Shown here one piece after another: positions 52,815 through 61,385 of a DNA stretch of 64,000 nucleotides. The DNA is from Oliverpabstia intestinalis. Its GTDB lineage: Bacteria > Bacillota > Clostridia > Lachnospirales > Lachnospiraceae. The notes beneath the pieces were generated by a model. The model did no database searches and was not told the origin of the DNA. It was given only the letters and a program-made list of their open reading frames with translations. The first letter of the stretch is position 1. The number at the start of each line of letters is the position of its first letter. The position numbers and the translations under genes were made by a program. Location of the stretch: the NCBI RefSeq assembly GCF_009696065.1, contig NZ_VUMS01000014.1, forward strand, positions 1-64,000, in the 5' to 3' direction.

Positions 52815-53105
52815 ATGTCACTGGATTATAAAGAAATCGGCAGACGCATCGCAGCCCGACGTGAACAGCTTGGGTTGAAGCAATCTGAAGTCGAAGAACG
52901 AGCGGATTTAAGTTATAAATATCTTTCTAATATTGAGCGTGGAATCTCCATTCCATCTACGGAAGTTATTATGCGACTCGCTTCAGCACTTGAAACTACA
53001 CCGAATGAATTTTTAATTGGTACAAACAGTTCGGACAATGCAGAATGGGAAGATATTGCTGATATGCTACGTTATTTCGATAAGAAAAAAACTTTCTCTT
53101 ACTAA
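52815..53105 (+). CDS. XRE-family helix-turn-helix regulator
   Basis: The protein has 96 residues. The HTH (residues 7-62: IGRRIAARREQLGLKQSEVEERADLSYKYLSNIERGISIPS) is a standard XRE/Cro domain, with a short acidic C-terminal tail. The SD aaggag lies 5 nt before ATG 52,815. A short palindrome agtttattaaact at 52,760-52,772 could be its operator. The target is unknown; no toxin or metalloprotease partner gene is next to it. A terminator follows at 53,168-53,204. Confidence 0.85.
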   Translation: MSLDYKEIGRRIAARREQLGLKQSEVEERADLSYKYLSNIERGISIPSTEVIMRLASALETTPNEFLIGTNSSDNAEWEDIADMLRYFDKKKTFSY

Positions 53106-53167
53106 AAATTTTCTGATATGGCTTTCTGAACAGGAATTATAATCATCCTATTTATTTTTCACATTGC

Positions 53168-53204
53168 AAACCCGAATTCTTAACTATTTTGAGCATTCGG
53201 GTTT
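53168..53204 (+). terminator. Intrinsic terminator of the XRE gene
   Basis: aaacccgaat (53,168-53,177) pairs with attcgggttt (53,195-53,204), followed by a T-rich run (ttttattttttt). Confidence 0.88.
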
Positions 53205-53273
53205 TTATTTTTTTACAATACACTGGTTTTCTAAAATTTCTATAAAAATACGACACATCCCCCAAAACGTATC

Positions 53274-53302
53274 TTGACTTTCCTCACCATTTTTCCTATA
53301 CT
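53274..53302 (+). promoter_or_regulatory. Sigma-A promoter of the DegV gene
   Basis: TTGACT (53,274-53,279) and TATACT (53,297-53,302) are 17 bp apart, 49 bp upstream of the start codon. Confidence 0.8.
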
Positions 53303-53350
53303 GCTATTTGCAACCCTTTACCCTGATTTTCTGATAAGGATATTTATATT

Positions 53351-54253
53351 ATGTTTGAAATTTTTGTTGATTCTGCTGCGAATATTCCGGCGGAGCTTGT
53401 GAAGGCATTTAAGATTAAAGTGCTTTCTTTTGTAAATCTTGTAAATGGTAAAGAAATGACCTGTTTTGATCCGGATCTTACGCCAGAGGAGGAGCGTCAG
53501 AAAGGAAAAGATTATTATGATATGGTTCGTGCCGGTGCGGATATCAAGACCGGACTGATCAGCAGCGGTGTCTTTGAAGATGCGTTCCGGGAGGCTCTGG
53601 AGGCGGATAAAGATGTGCTTTATTTTTCTCTCAGTAAAAATATCAGTGGAAACTATAATTCCGCAAGAATCGCTGCCGAAGATCTGATGGAATCCGGTAA
53701 TTATACCAGAAAGATCCGTATGATCGACTCCCTCAACGCTTCCCTGGCACAGGGAATCCTCGCGATCTATGCCAGTGAGATGCGTGAAAAAGGCATGGCT
53801 TTTGATGAAGTGGCTGACATCCTGGAAACCTGCCCGGCAAAAATGAACGGTGTCTTCACTGTCGGTGATCTCAAATACCTGGCAAGAACCGGACGCCTGA
53901 GTGGAACTGCTGCAGTCATCGGTAATGTATTGAGCATCAAACCGATCCTGCGCGGAAACAAAGACGGCTACATCGTCCAGTATAAAAAATGCCGTGGTCG
54001 CAAATCCGCCCTGAACGAGCTGATCTCCCTCGTCTGCAATAACATCGTGGAACCGGAAAAACAGATCATCGGAATCGCCCACGCAGACGCTTACGAAGAC
54101 TCCCTGTACGTCATGGAAGAAATCCAGAAACACATCAAAGTCCGTGGCTTCATCAACACCTCCTACGACTTCTGCACCGGCAGCCACGTAGGCCCCGACA
54201 CCATCGCCATGTTCTTTATGGGCAACGACCGCGAATTACAGGGCATGAAATAA
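53351..54253 (+). CDS. DegV-family fatty-acid-binding protein
   Basis: The protein has 300 residues. It starts FEIFVDSAANIPAELVKAF and has KTGLISSGVFEDAFREAL, FSLSKNISGNYNSARIA, MIDSLNASLAQGILAIYA and the C-terminal SHVGPDTIAMFFMG, all DegV (FakB) blocks. Family members bind a fatty acid and present it to the FakA kinase for activation. No fakA lies nearby. It is monocistronic, with promoter 53,274-53,302 and terminator 54,280-54,333. The 3' third is richer in C at third codon positions than its 5' part. Confidence 0.92.
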   Translation: MFEIFVDSAANIPAELVKAFKIKVLSFVNLVNGKEMTCFDPDLTPEEERQKGKDYYDMVRAGADIKTGLISSGVFEDAFREALEADKDVLYFSLSKNISGNYNSARIAAEDLMESGNYTRKIRMIDSLNASLAQGILAIYASEMREKGMAFDEVADILETCPAKMNGVFTVGDLKYLARTGRLSGTAAVIGNVLSIKPILRGNKDGYIVQYKKCRGRKSALNELISLVCNNIVEPEKQIIGIAHADAYEDSLYVMEEIQKHIKVRGFINTSYDFCTGSHVGPDTIAMFFMGNDRELQGMK

Positions 54254-54279
54254 TTTCTTAAATTAATCATCATAAATCC

Positions 54280-54333
54280 AAAATGACAGATAGTATTCCA
54301 GAACATCCGTTTTAAAATACTACCTGTCATTTT
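54280..54333 (+). terminator. Intrinsic terminator of the DegV gene
   Basis: aaaatgacagatagtatt (54,280-54,297) pairs with aatactacctgtcatttt (54,316-54,333) with one mismatch, ending in T6. Confidence 0.85.
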
Positions 54334-54379
54334 TTAATCCAGTCAATAACTTCCAATTGCATCCACCCCTTCTCCCTCA

Positions 54380-54506
54380 GCCAATACCCATCCCAAAAGC
54401 AGACTGCACCGTTCACGGCAACACTTTGTGGGCGACTAGCTCAAAGTTGCCCTGCCCACGTTGCCGAGAACGGTGCAGTCTGCCTTCGGGCGTCCGTACA
54501 TTGGCT
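54380..54506. repeat. Nested palindromic element with perfect 16-bp arms
   Basis: The main arms at 54,399-54,414 and 54,468-54,483 are perfectly complementary over 16 bp. Inside, ggcaac (54,417-54,422) pairs with gttgcc (54,460-54,465), and the outer agccaat/attggct pair (about 54,379-54,385 / 54,500-54,506) closes the whole. It lies between the convergent DegV and ilvA genes. On minus the main stem is followed by TTTTGGG, so it could terminate ilvA transcripts. Confidence 0.8.
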
Positions 54507-54520
54507 CACCCTTCTATATT

Positions 54521-55732
54521 TTACAGATTCGTCCGAATCAATTTCGGCCGATATCCATCTTTTTCCAGTTCCTGCATAATCTGCTGCTTATGCTCCGTAC
54601 CAAACGCTTCCATAGTAATCTTAAGCTCCACAGCTGCATTTCTGTTTGTACTATAGAACTGGTTATGATCCAGTTTAATAATATTACCCTGCTGCTCCGC
54701 AATCTTCTGAGAAACCTTTGTAAGTTCACCCGGACGATCCGGCAACAGAACAGAAATCGTAAAGATACGGTCTCTCTGGATCAGACCCAGCTGAACAACA
54801 GATGCCATCGTGATCACATCCATATTACCGCCACTCAGAACAGAAACCACTTTTTTACCCTTGACATTCAGGTGTTTCAGTGCTGCCACAGTAAGCAGAC
54901 CGGAGTTTTCTACGATCATCTTGTGATTTTCTACCATATCCAGGAAACTTACGATCAGTTCATCATCTTCTACCGTGATCACATCATCCAGATTCTTCTG
55001 CAGATACGGGAATACGTGCTCACCAGGAGTTTTTACCGCAGTACCGTCTGCAATCGTATTGACCGTAGAAAGTGTGGTAACTTCTCCCTTATCCAGAGAA
55101 ACCTGCAGACAATTTGCTCCTGCCGGTTCCACACCGATCACTTTGATGTTCGGATTCAGCAGTTTTGCCAGTGTGGAAACACCGGTAGCCAGCCCGCCAC
55201 CGCCGATTGGAACCAGAATATAATCAACCAGAGGAAGCTCTTTGATGATCTCCATAGCGATGGTTCCCTGTCCGGTTGCTACTGCCGGATCATCGAAGGG
55301 ATGGATAAATGTATATCCATGTTCTTCTGCCAGCTCATAAGCATGTGCACATGCATCATCGTAGACATCTCCATACAGGACAACTTCCGCACCGTAGCTT
55401 TTTGTTCTCTCGACTTTGATCAGTGGTGTTGTGGTCGGCATAACGATGACAGCCTTTGCACCGTATGCTTTTGCCGCATAAGCCACACCCTGCGCATGAT
55501 TACCTGCGGAAGCGGTGATCAGACCTTTTGCTCTCTCTTCTTCTGTCAGTGTACTGATCTTATAGTACGCACCTCTTAACTTGTACGCACCGGTTCTCTG
55601 CATATTTTCCGGTTTAAAATATACTTTATTTCCTGTCATCTGACTGAAATAATCACTGAAAATCAATTTTGTATCCTGGGTTACTCTTTTTACAACCTCT
55701 GAAGCCTCTTCAAATTTGTCAATGGTAAGCAT
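54521..55732 (-). CDS. ilvA: Threonine ammonia-lyase with ACT domain
   Basis: The protein has 403 residues. The PLP lysine is in KPENMQRTGAYKLRGAYYKI (about residue 53), followed by SAGNHAQGVAYAA and the glycine-rich PIGGGGLATGVSTLAK. The C-terminal ACT domain (about 325-403: FTISVLLPDRPGELTKVSQKIAEQ) is short, as in the TdcB-like/short IlvA class. It deaminates threonine to 2-oxobutanoate, for isoleucine synthesis or catabolism. Its start codon overlaps the ftsY stop (TAATG), so it is translated from the ftsY transcript, an unusual partner. Confidence 0.94.
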   Translation of the reverse strand: MLTIDKFEEASEVVKRVTQDTKLIFSDYFSQMTGNKVYFKPENMQRTGAYKLRGAYYKISTLTEEERAKGLITASAGNHAQGVAYAAKAYGAKAVIVMPTTTPLIKVERTKSYGAEVVLYGDVYDDACAHAYELAEEHGYTFIHPFDDPAVATGQGTIAMEIIKELPLVDYILVPIGGGGLATGVSTLAKLLNPNIKVIGVEPAGANCLQVSLDKGEVTTLSTVNTIADGTAVKTPGEHVFPYLQKNLDDVITVEDDELIVSFLDMVENHKMIVENSGLLTVAALKHLNVKGKKVVSVLSGGNMDVITMASVVQLGLIQRDRIFTISVLLPDRPGELTKVSQKIAEQQGNIIKLDHNQFYSTNRNAAVELKITMEAFGTEHKQQIMQELEKDGYRPKLIRTNL

Positions 55733-56679
55733 TATGATTCTTCCTCCTCTGTTTTCACATCAAACAGTGCATTTACAAACTGTTCTGCATTGAATTTCTG
55801 CAGATCATCGATGGATTCTCCCACACCGATATATTTTACCGGAATATCCAGCTCGGACTGGATGGCTACGGCGATGCCGCCTTTTGCAGTTCCGTCCAGT
55901 TTTGTAAGAATGATACCGGTGACGTTTGCCACCTCTTTGAACTGTCTCGCCTGTGCCAGTGCATTCTGTCCGGTCGTACCATCCAGAACAACCAGTGTCT
56001 CCAGATAAGCATCCGGATATTCTCTCTCCAGCACACGGTAAATCTTTCGAAGTTCTTCCATCAGATTCTTTTTATTATGCAGACGTCCTGCAGTATCACA
56101 GAGCAGTACATCTGCATTTCTCGCTTTAGCTGCTGCTACGGCATCGTACACGATTGCTGCCGGATCTGCACCGGCCTGTCCCCCGATCAGATCCACACCG
56201 GCACGATGCGCCCACTCTGACAGCTGCTCTCCTGCGGCTGCGCGGTATGTATCCGCTGCTGCCACGATGACTTTCTTGCCCTGATCCTTCAGTTTTCCTG
56301 CCAGTTTTCCGACAGAAGTAGTTTTTCCCACACCGTTGACACCTATCACCAGCACAACGGATTTTCTGTTTTCAAATTCATAGGCAGTATCACCCACATC
56401 CATCTGACGTTTGATCTCATCGATCAGAAGCTGTTTACATTCCGAAGGTTCTTTGATCTTCTTTTTTTCCACTTCTTCCTTCAGATGCTCAATAATAGAT
56501 GTTGTGGTATTGATACCAATATCCCCCATCACAAGGATCTCTTCTATTTCTTCATAGAAATCATCATCGATACTGGAAAAGCCGCTGAAAATAGAGTCAA
56601 TTCCGGCCACAATATTATTTCTCGTTTTTGTCAGACCCTCCCGGAGACGTCTGAAAAAACCTTTCTTTTCCTCTGACAT
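55732..56679 (-). CDS. ftsY: Signal recognition particle receptor FtsY
   Basis: The protein has 315 residues with the N domain (LTKTRNNIVAGIDSIFSGF) and a G domain with GVNGVGKTTSVGKLA, AADTYRAAAGEQL, DTAGRLHNKKNLMEEL and TKLDGTAKGGIAVAI. There is no acidic A domain, as in most Firmicutes. It docks SRP-ribosome complexes at the membrane. It lies 120 bp after smc and has its own promoter (56,745-56,773). ilvA follows with overlapping codons. Confidence 0.98.
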   Translation of the reverse strand: MSEEKKGFFRRLREGLTKTRNNIVAGIDSIFSGFSSIDDDFYEEIEEILVMGDIGINTTTSIIEHLKEEVEKKKIKEPSECKQLLIDEIKRQMDVGDTAYEFENRKSVVLVIGVNGVGKTTSVGKLAGKLKDQGKKVIVAAADTYRAAAGEQLSEWAHRAGVDLIGGQAGADPAAIVYDAVAAAKARNADVLLCDTAGRLHNKKNLMEELRKIYRVLEREYPDAYLETLVVLDGTTGQNALAQARQFKEVANVTGIILTKLDGTAKGGIAVAIQSELDIPVKYIGVGESIDDLQKFNAEQFVNALFDVKTEEEES

Positions 56680-56744
56680 ATGGTTTCCTCTCTTACTCTC
56701 AACTTTTTCATCATTTTGTCTCTGTCACTTTACTGTACGACTTC

Positions 56745-56773
56745 ATTATAAAATGATGTATATACTACTGCAA
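56745..56773 (-). promoter_or_regulatory. Sigma-A promoter of ftsY-ilvA
   Basis: TTGCAG (56,768-56,773) and TATAAT (56,745-56,750) on minus are 17 bp apart. It lies in the 120-bp gap after smc, so ftsY-ilvA can be transcribed apart from plsX-smc. Confidence 0.8.
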
Positions 56774-56799
56774 GTCTTTTTTTGATTTACAGATAATTC

Positions 56800-59700
56800 C
56801 TACTCATCCAGCTGATTCTCGATCAGGTTGACCGATACCAGCGTGGAAACACCTTTTTCCTGCATGGTGATACCGTAGAGGCGGTCTGCCGCGTTCATTG
56901 TACCCCGGCGATGGGTGATCACAATAAACTGTGTGTTTTTTGTAAGTTTGTGCAGATACTGTGCAAAACGGGTAACGTTGGAATCATCCAGTGCCGCCTC
57001 GATCTCATCCAGCAGACAGAAGGGTGACGGTTTCAGGTTCTGTATGGCAAAAAGCAGTGCAATGGCTGTCAGTGCCTTTTCCCCACCGGACAACTGCATC
57101 ATGTTCTGCAGCTTCTTTCCCGGTGGCTGAGAGATGATCCTGATACCGGCTTCCAGTACATCCTCATCTTCCATCAGCTCCAGAGTACCCTTTCCGCCCC
57201 CGAAAAGCTGTTTGAATACTTTATCGAATTCCACGCGGATCTCCTGGAACTTTTCTGTAAACTGTTTACGCATTCCCTCATCCAGTTCTGCAATGATTCC
57301 TTTCAGTGTCTCTGCTGCCTCCACCAGATCGGTATGCTGCGCGCTTAAGAACGTGTGACGTTCCAGAATCTCTTTATATTCCTCAATCGCATTGACATTG
57401 ACATTACCCAGTTTTCGGATCGCATCTTTTAATTCTGCGATCTGCTGCCGGATCACACTGCGCTCCGGCATGTCTTCCATCCGATAGGTGTTCGCCTGTC
57501 CCGGTGTGACCTCATACTCTTCCCAGAGATAATTAATCTGGTTATCCTGCCGTTCTTCCAGTTTTTCTTTCTGGCTGTTCAGTCGGAAACATTCCTTGTC
57601 CATCCGGCTGATATGTGCAGACAGTTCATCCCGGCGGCTGAAGAATGTCTTATGCTGGCTGTTCAGTTCTTCTTTCTTTTCCAGATACTGCTGCATCTGC
57701 GCCTCGTCTTCCTCACGGATTCGGCTGGCTTCCTGAATTGTTTTCTGAATAGACAGAATAGTTTGTTCTTTTTCCTCTTTTTCCTTGCCACCCTCTTCCA
57801 GAGATTCCTGCATCTGTTGCAGTTCACCTCTCATTGCCGCTTCTTCCTGATGAATACGGATGAGATTTTCTCCTGTAAAGCTCACTTTCTGTTCCAGCGA
57901 AGCATAAGCCACCTGGATCTGGTTCAGTTCCTGACTGTAAGAAGCTTCCTGTTCCTGCAATTTTTCCAGAATTTCCTGCTGACTGTTCACCAGTGCTTCC
58001 TGTTCCTGCTCTCTGGCTGTGGAATGTTTCATTTCTTCCCGGATGGATGAACTGCTTTCCTTGATCTCTGCAATCTGTCCTTCAATCTCGCGTCCCTCTG
58101 CTTTTAACTGTCCATAGCCGGTCCGCACTTCACGGATGCGCGCCTCTGCCTGGGTGATTCCCACCTTTTCTGTATTCTGACTGATCTGCAGCTGCTGTAA
58201 CTGCCTGGTCATCTCTGCCAGATCATCCCGCAGTGTATTTCTACGCTCCCGTTTATCCAGGATGATTTTCTGTATCTTTTGCAGCTCTTCTTTCAGTGCT
58301 GCCACTTTTCCTTCCAGTTCCTCTATTTCCCGGCGACGTCCCAGAAGATTGCTGCTGTTTCGGAACGCTCCACCGGTCATGGAACCGCCGGGACTTAAGG
58401 ATTCTCCCTCTAACGTAACAATCCGCAAGGTATGGCGGTATTTTCTTGCAATGACGATGGCGTGATCAATGGTATCCACCACCAGTGTCCTTCCAAGAAG
58501 CTGTGACAGCAGAGTTCGATACGTACTTTCGGCAGTTACCAGCGTATCGGCGAGCCCGATCACACCTTCTTCTTTCAGTGCTGCGGGATTCTGGAAACTG
58601 CTGCTTCGCATATTGGTCAGGGGAAGAAACGTTGCCCGGCCGTACCGGTTTTTCTTCAGATATTCAATCATGACCTTAGCGGTCTGTTCGTTATCCGTAA
58701 CGATATTCTGGATACTTCCGCCCAGAGCTGTTTCCACCGCTGTTTCATATGCTTTCTCTACCTTGATCAGGTCTGCAACAACACCGTGGATCCCCGGCTG
58801 GCGATCCTTCTGTTCCATAACACGCCGGATACTGTTGCCATATCCTTCATAACGTTCTGCAATATTTCGCAGAGACTCCAGACGGGATGCCTCCCTGTGA
58901 TAGGCTGTCTGTCCCTGTTCCAGTTTCTTATTCTGTTCCTCCATCTGGCTTCGCAGAGAGCCGACTTCCCGCTCCACTTTCCGGTATTCCATCTGTATAC
59001 CATCCATCTGAGCGCCGATCTCTTTGCATTTTTCCTGATGTCCCTGAATGATCTCCTGCTGCTGTGACTCATCGCTTTTCAGTTTCAGGACACGCTGGCT
59101 GAGAGCCGCTTTCCGTATACCGATCTGTTCAAGCATCGCATCATAACGCTGCATCTTACCTTTGGTGGATGCCCGCTGATTCAGGATCTCGATGATTTCA
59201 CTCTTACCATCCTCTATGCTCTGATTTGTTTCTTCTATATTCTGATGCAGAATCGCCAGTTTTTCTTCTGCTTCTTTCTTTCTGACAGCTGCTTCGCCCA
59301 GGCTTTCTTTCAGGGCTTCCTGTTCCTGTTCATGTCCGGCTGCTTCCTGCTGTCGGCGGTCAAGTTCCTGACGGATCGTCTGGATACGTTCTTCATAGTG
59401 CTGATGATTCTGCTGGGCTGCGCGGATCTGTTCTTTTAACAGTTCCACACTGTTTTCCAGCTGCTGCTTTTTCAGGGCATTCTCGCTCGCCTGAGTTCTC
59501 GCTTCCTGAATCTTCGTATCCAGTTCTTCCAGTTCCTTTTCCAGACGTTCATACTCTGCTTTTGTCTGATCAAACTGTGTCTGCGTCTGTTGCAGCTCAT
59601 TCTGAGAAATCTGATATTTTTCTTCTGTTTCTTTTAACTGTTCTTTGATATGAGCACTCTCCGCCAGATACATGTTCACATCCAGGATCTTCAGTTCTTC

Positions 59701-60357
59701 TTTTTTCTTCAGATAGACTCTGGCCGTTTCTGACTGTCGTTCCAGAGGACCCAGCTGCCTGGTAAGTTCCGACAGAATGTCTGTCACACGAACCAGGTTC
59801 TGCTGTTCCTCATCCAGTTTCTTTAATGCAGTTGCTTTTCTCCGTTTGAACTTTACAATACCTGCTGCCTCGTCGAAAAGTTCTCTTCGTTCTTCCGGTT
59901 TTCCGCTCAGGATCTTATCGATCTGACCCTGACCGATAATGGAATATCCTTCTTTACCGATACCGGTATCGTAAAACAGTTCGTTGATATCTTTCAGTCG
60001 GCAGCCGGTTCCATTTAACAGGTACTCGCTTTCTCCGGAACGATACAGTCGTCTGGTGACAGTCACCTCTTCATATTCGATATCCAGTTTGTGATCGGAA
60101 TTATCCAGAGTAATGGCTACCGATGCAAATCCCAGCGGTTTTCTGGTCTCTGTACCGGAAAAAATGACATCCTGCATATTTCCGCCACGCAGCTGTTTTG
60201 CACTCTGTTCACCCAGTACCCAGCGGACAGCATCACCAACGTTGCTCTTTCCACTGCCGTTAGGGCCTACAATGCCGGTGATACCGTTATGGAATTCAAA
60301 TACGATCTTATTGGCAAAGGATTTGAATCCCTGTACTTCGATACTCTTTAAATACAT
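56800..60357 (-). CDS. smc: Chromosome segregation SMC ATPase
   Basis: The protein has 1,185 residues, normal for bacterial SMC. The N-terminal head has Walker A GPNGSGKSNV (about 32-41) and Q-loop GQGQIDKIL. Two long coiled coils flank a hinge at about 515-640 (GIHGVVADLIKVEKAYETAVETALGG). The C-terminal head has LSGGEKALTAIALLFA, Walker B FCLLDEIEAALDDSNV and ITHRRGTM. It organises and segregates the origin region together with ScpAB. It starts 7 bp after the rnc stop. Confidence 0.98.
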   Translation of the reverse strand: MYLKSIEVQGFKSFANKIVFEFHNGITGIVGPNGSGKSNVGDAVRWVLGEQSAKQLRGGNMQDVIFSGTETRKPLGFASVAITLDNSDHKLDIEYEEVTVTRRLYRSGESEYLLNGTGCRLKDINELFYDTGIGKEGYSIIGQGQIDKILSGKPEERRELFDEAAGIVKFKRRKATALKKLDEEQQNLVRVTDILSELTRQLGPLERQSETARVYLKKKEELKILDVNMYLAESAHIKEQLKETEEKYQISQNELQQTQTQFDQTKAEYERLEKELEELDTKIQEARTQASENALKKQQLENSVELLKEQIRAAQQNHQHYEERIQTIRQELDRRQQEAAGHEQEQEALKESLGEAAVRKKEAEEKLAILHQNIEETNQSIEDGKSEIIEILNQRASTKGKMQRYDAMLEQIGIRKAALSQRVLKLKSDESQQQEIIQGHQEKCKEIGAQMDGIQMEYRKVEREVGSLRSQMEEQNKKLEQGQTAYHREASRLESLRNIAERYEGYGNSIRRVMEQKDRQPGIHGVVADLIKVEKAYETAVETALGGSIQNIVTDNEQTAKVMIEYLKKNRYGRATFLPLTNMRSSSFQNPAALKEEGVIGLADTLVTAESTYRTLLSQLLGRTLVVDTIDHAIVIARKYRHTLRIVTLEGESLSPGGSMTGGAFRNSSNLLGRRREIEELEGKVAALKEELQKIQKIILDKRERRNTLRDDLAEMTRQLQQLQISQNTEKVGITQAEARIREVRTGYGQLKAEGREIEGQIAEIKESSSSIREEMKHSTAREQEQEALVNSQQEILEKLQEQEASYSQELNQIQVAYASLEQKVSFTGENLIRIHQEEAAMRGELQQMQESLEEGGKEKEEKEQTILSIQKTIQEASRIREEDEAQMQQYLEKKEELNSQHKTFFSRRDELSAHISRMDKECFRLNSQKEKLEERQDNQINYLWEEYEVTPGQANTYRMEDMPERSVIRQQIAELKDAIRKLGNVNVNAIEEYKEILERHTFLSAQHTDLVEAAETLKGIIAELDEGMRKQFTEKFQEIRVEFDKVFKQLFGGGKGTLELMEDEDVLEAGIRIISQPPGKKLQNMMQLSGGEKALTAIALLFAIQNLKPSPFCLLDEIEAALDDSNVTRFAQYLHKLTKNTQFIVITHRRGTMNAADRLYGITMQEKGVSTLVSVNLIENQLDE

Positions 60358-60364
60358 ACGTCAC

Positions 60365-61066
60365 CTACTGTTTCTGTTTGTTGTCCGTGGCTTTCAGTCT
60401 GCAGATCGCACGGTATGCTGCCATCTGTTCTGCAGCTTTCTTGGTTCTTCCGCTTCCCTGTCCCATGCACTGCTCACCGATCCATACTTCCACGGAAAAG
60501 GTCTTGTCATGATCCGGTCCGCTCTCACCCAGCGGATGGTAGGAAATCTCTCCCGGGATATTTCCCTGTACCATCTCCTGGAAGATAGTCTTGCTATCAA
60601 AAAAGAGTTTTTTGTGTTCCATATCATTTAACACATATCTCAGTACAAACTCTTTTGCATTAGCAAATCCACCATCCAGATAAACCGCACCGATTACAGA
60701 CTCCAGTGCATCCGAAGTTACAGAATCTCTGTGACGTCCACCTGTCATTTCTTCGCCTTTCCCCAGACGAAGAAAGCTTCCCAGTTCAATTTCTCTGGCG
60801 CAAAATGCCAGTGTCGGCTCACATACCAGGCTTGCACGCAGTCTGGTCAGTTCTCCCTCCGGCATCTGTGGAAACTGTGCAAATAAATGTTCACTGCTTA
60901 CCAGTTCCAGCACTGCATCTCCTAAAAACTCCAGCCGTTCATTACATTCGATCCGGTTCATCTTATGTTCATTGGCATAGGAGCTGTGACGCAATGCCTT
61001 TTCCAGAAGTTCCGGATTCTGAAAATGATATCCTATCCTTTTTTCCAGTTCCTTTAATTCTCTCAT
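60365..61066 (-). CDS. rnc: Ribonuclease III
   Basis: The protein has 233 residues. The RNase III domain has HSSYANEHK and the signature NERLEFLGDAVLELVSSEHLF with the catalytic Glu and Asp, plus SDALESVIGAVYLDGG. The C-terminal dsRNA-binding domain spans about 158-225 (HPLGESGPDHDKTFSVEVWIG...KKAAEQMAAYRAI). It processes rRNA precursors and double-stranded regulatory RNA, and would be expected to act on the large palindromic transcripts of this genome. It lies 86 bp after acpP; that gap has a hairpin (actgttt/aaacagt). Confidence 0.97.
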   Translation of the reverse strand: MRELKELEKRIGYHFQNPELLEKALRHSSYANEHKMNRIECNERLEFLGDAVLELVSSEHLFAQFPQMPEGELTRLRASLVCEPTLAFCAREIELGSFLRLGKGEEMTGGRHRDSVTSDALESVIGAVYLDGGFANAKEFVLRYVLNDMEHKKLFFDSKTIFQEMVQGNIPGEISYHPLGESGPDHDKTFSVEVWIGEQCMGQGSGRTKKAAEQMAAYRAICRLKATDNKQKQ

Positions 61067-61152
61067 ATTTTCTCCCGATTTTATTTTTCACATATCACCT
61101 TCGGTGATTGTATATTGCCCTGTGACTGTTTCCTGTTCTGTCAGAAAACAGT

Positions 61153-61383
61153 TTACTCCACAACTCTCTGAATCAGATCTATCGCATCCGCCACCGTCAC
61201 GATTTTTTCTGCTTCTTCCTGTGGAATCTCAATATCAAAAGCATCCTCTACTCCCAGAATAATCTGATACAGATCCAGAGAATCTGCTCCCAGATCCTCG
61301 GTAAAGGTGGTCCCCGGCATCACTTCCGAAGCATCCACATTCAGTACTTCCGCAATTATCTGCTGTAATTTTTCCAGTTCCAT
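61153..61383 (-). CDS. acpP: Acyl carrier protein
   Basis: The protein has 76 residues, acidic. The phosphopantetheine site Ser35 is in LGADSLDLYQ; a Leu-Asp follows Ser instead of the more frequent DSLDxVE, within normal variation. It carries acyl chains for fatty acid and phospholipid synthesis. It lies 2 bp after plsX, which uses acyl-ACP. Confidence 0.96.
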   Translation of the reverse strand: MELEKLQQIIAEVLNVDASEVMPGTTFTEDLGADSLDLYQIILGVEDAFDIEIPQEEAEKIVTVADAIDLIQRVVE

Positions 61384-61385
61384 CT

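Noticed and set aside
52561-52878. Plus-strand 105-codon frame overlapping the XRE gene start
   Set aside because: AT-rich hydrophobic translation without SD; the XRE frame beginning at 52,815 has a good SD and a clear domain.
53318-54187. Minus-strand frame of 289 codons over the DegV gene
   Set aside because: It is a mirror of DegV with no SD or recognisable domain; DegV itself has promoter, SD and terminator.
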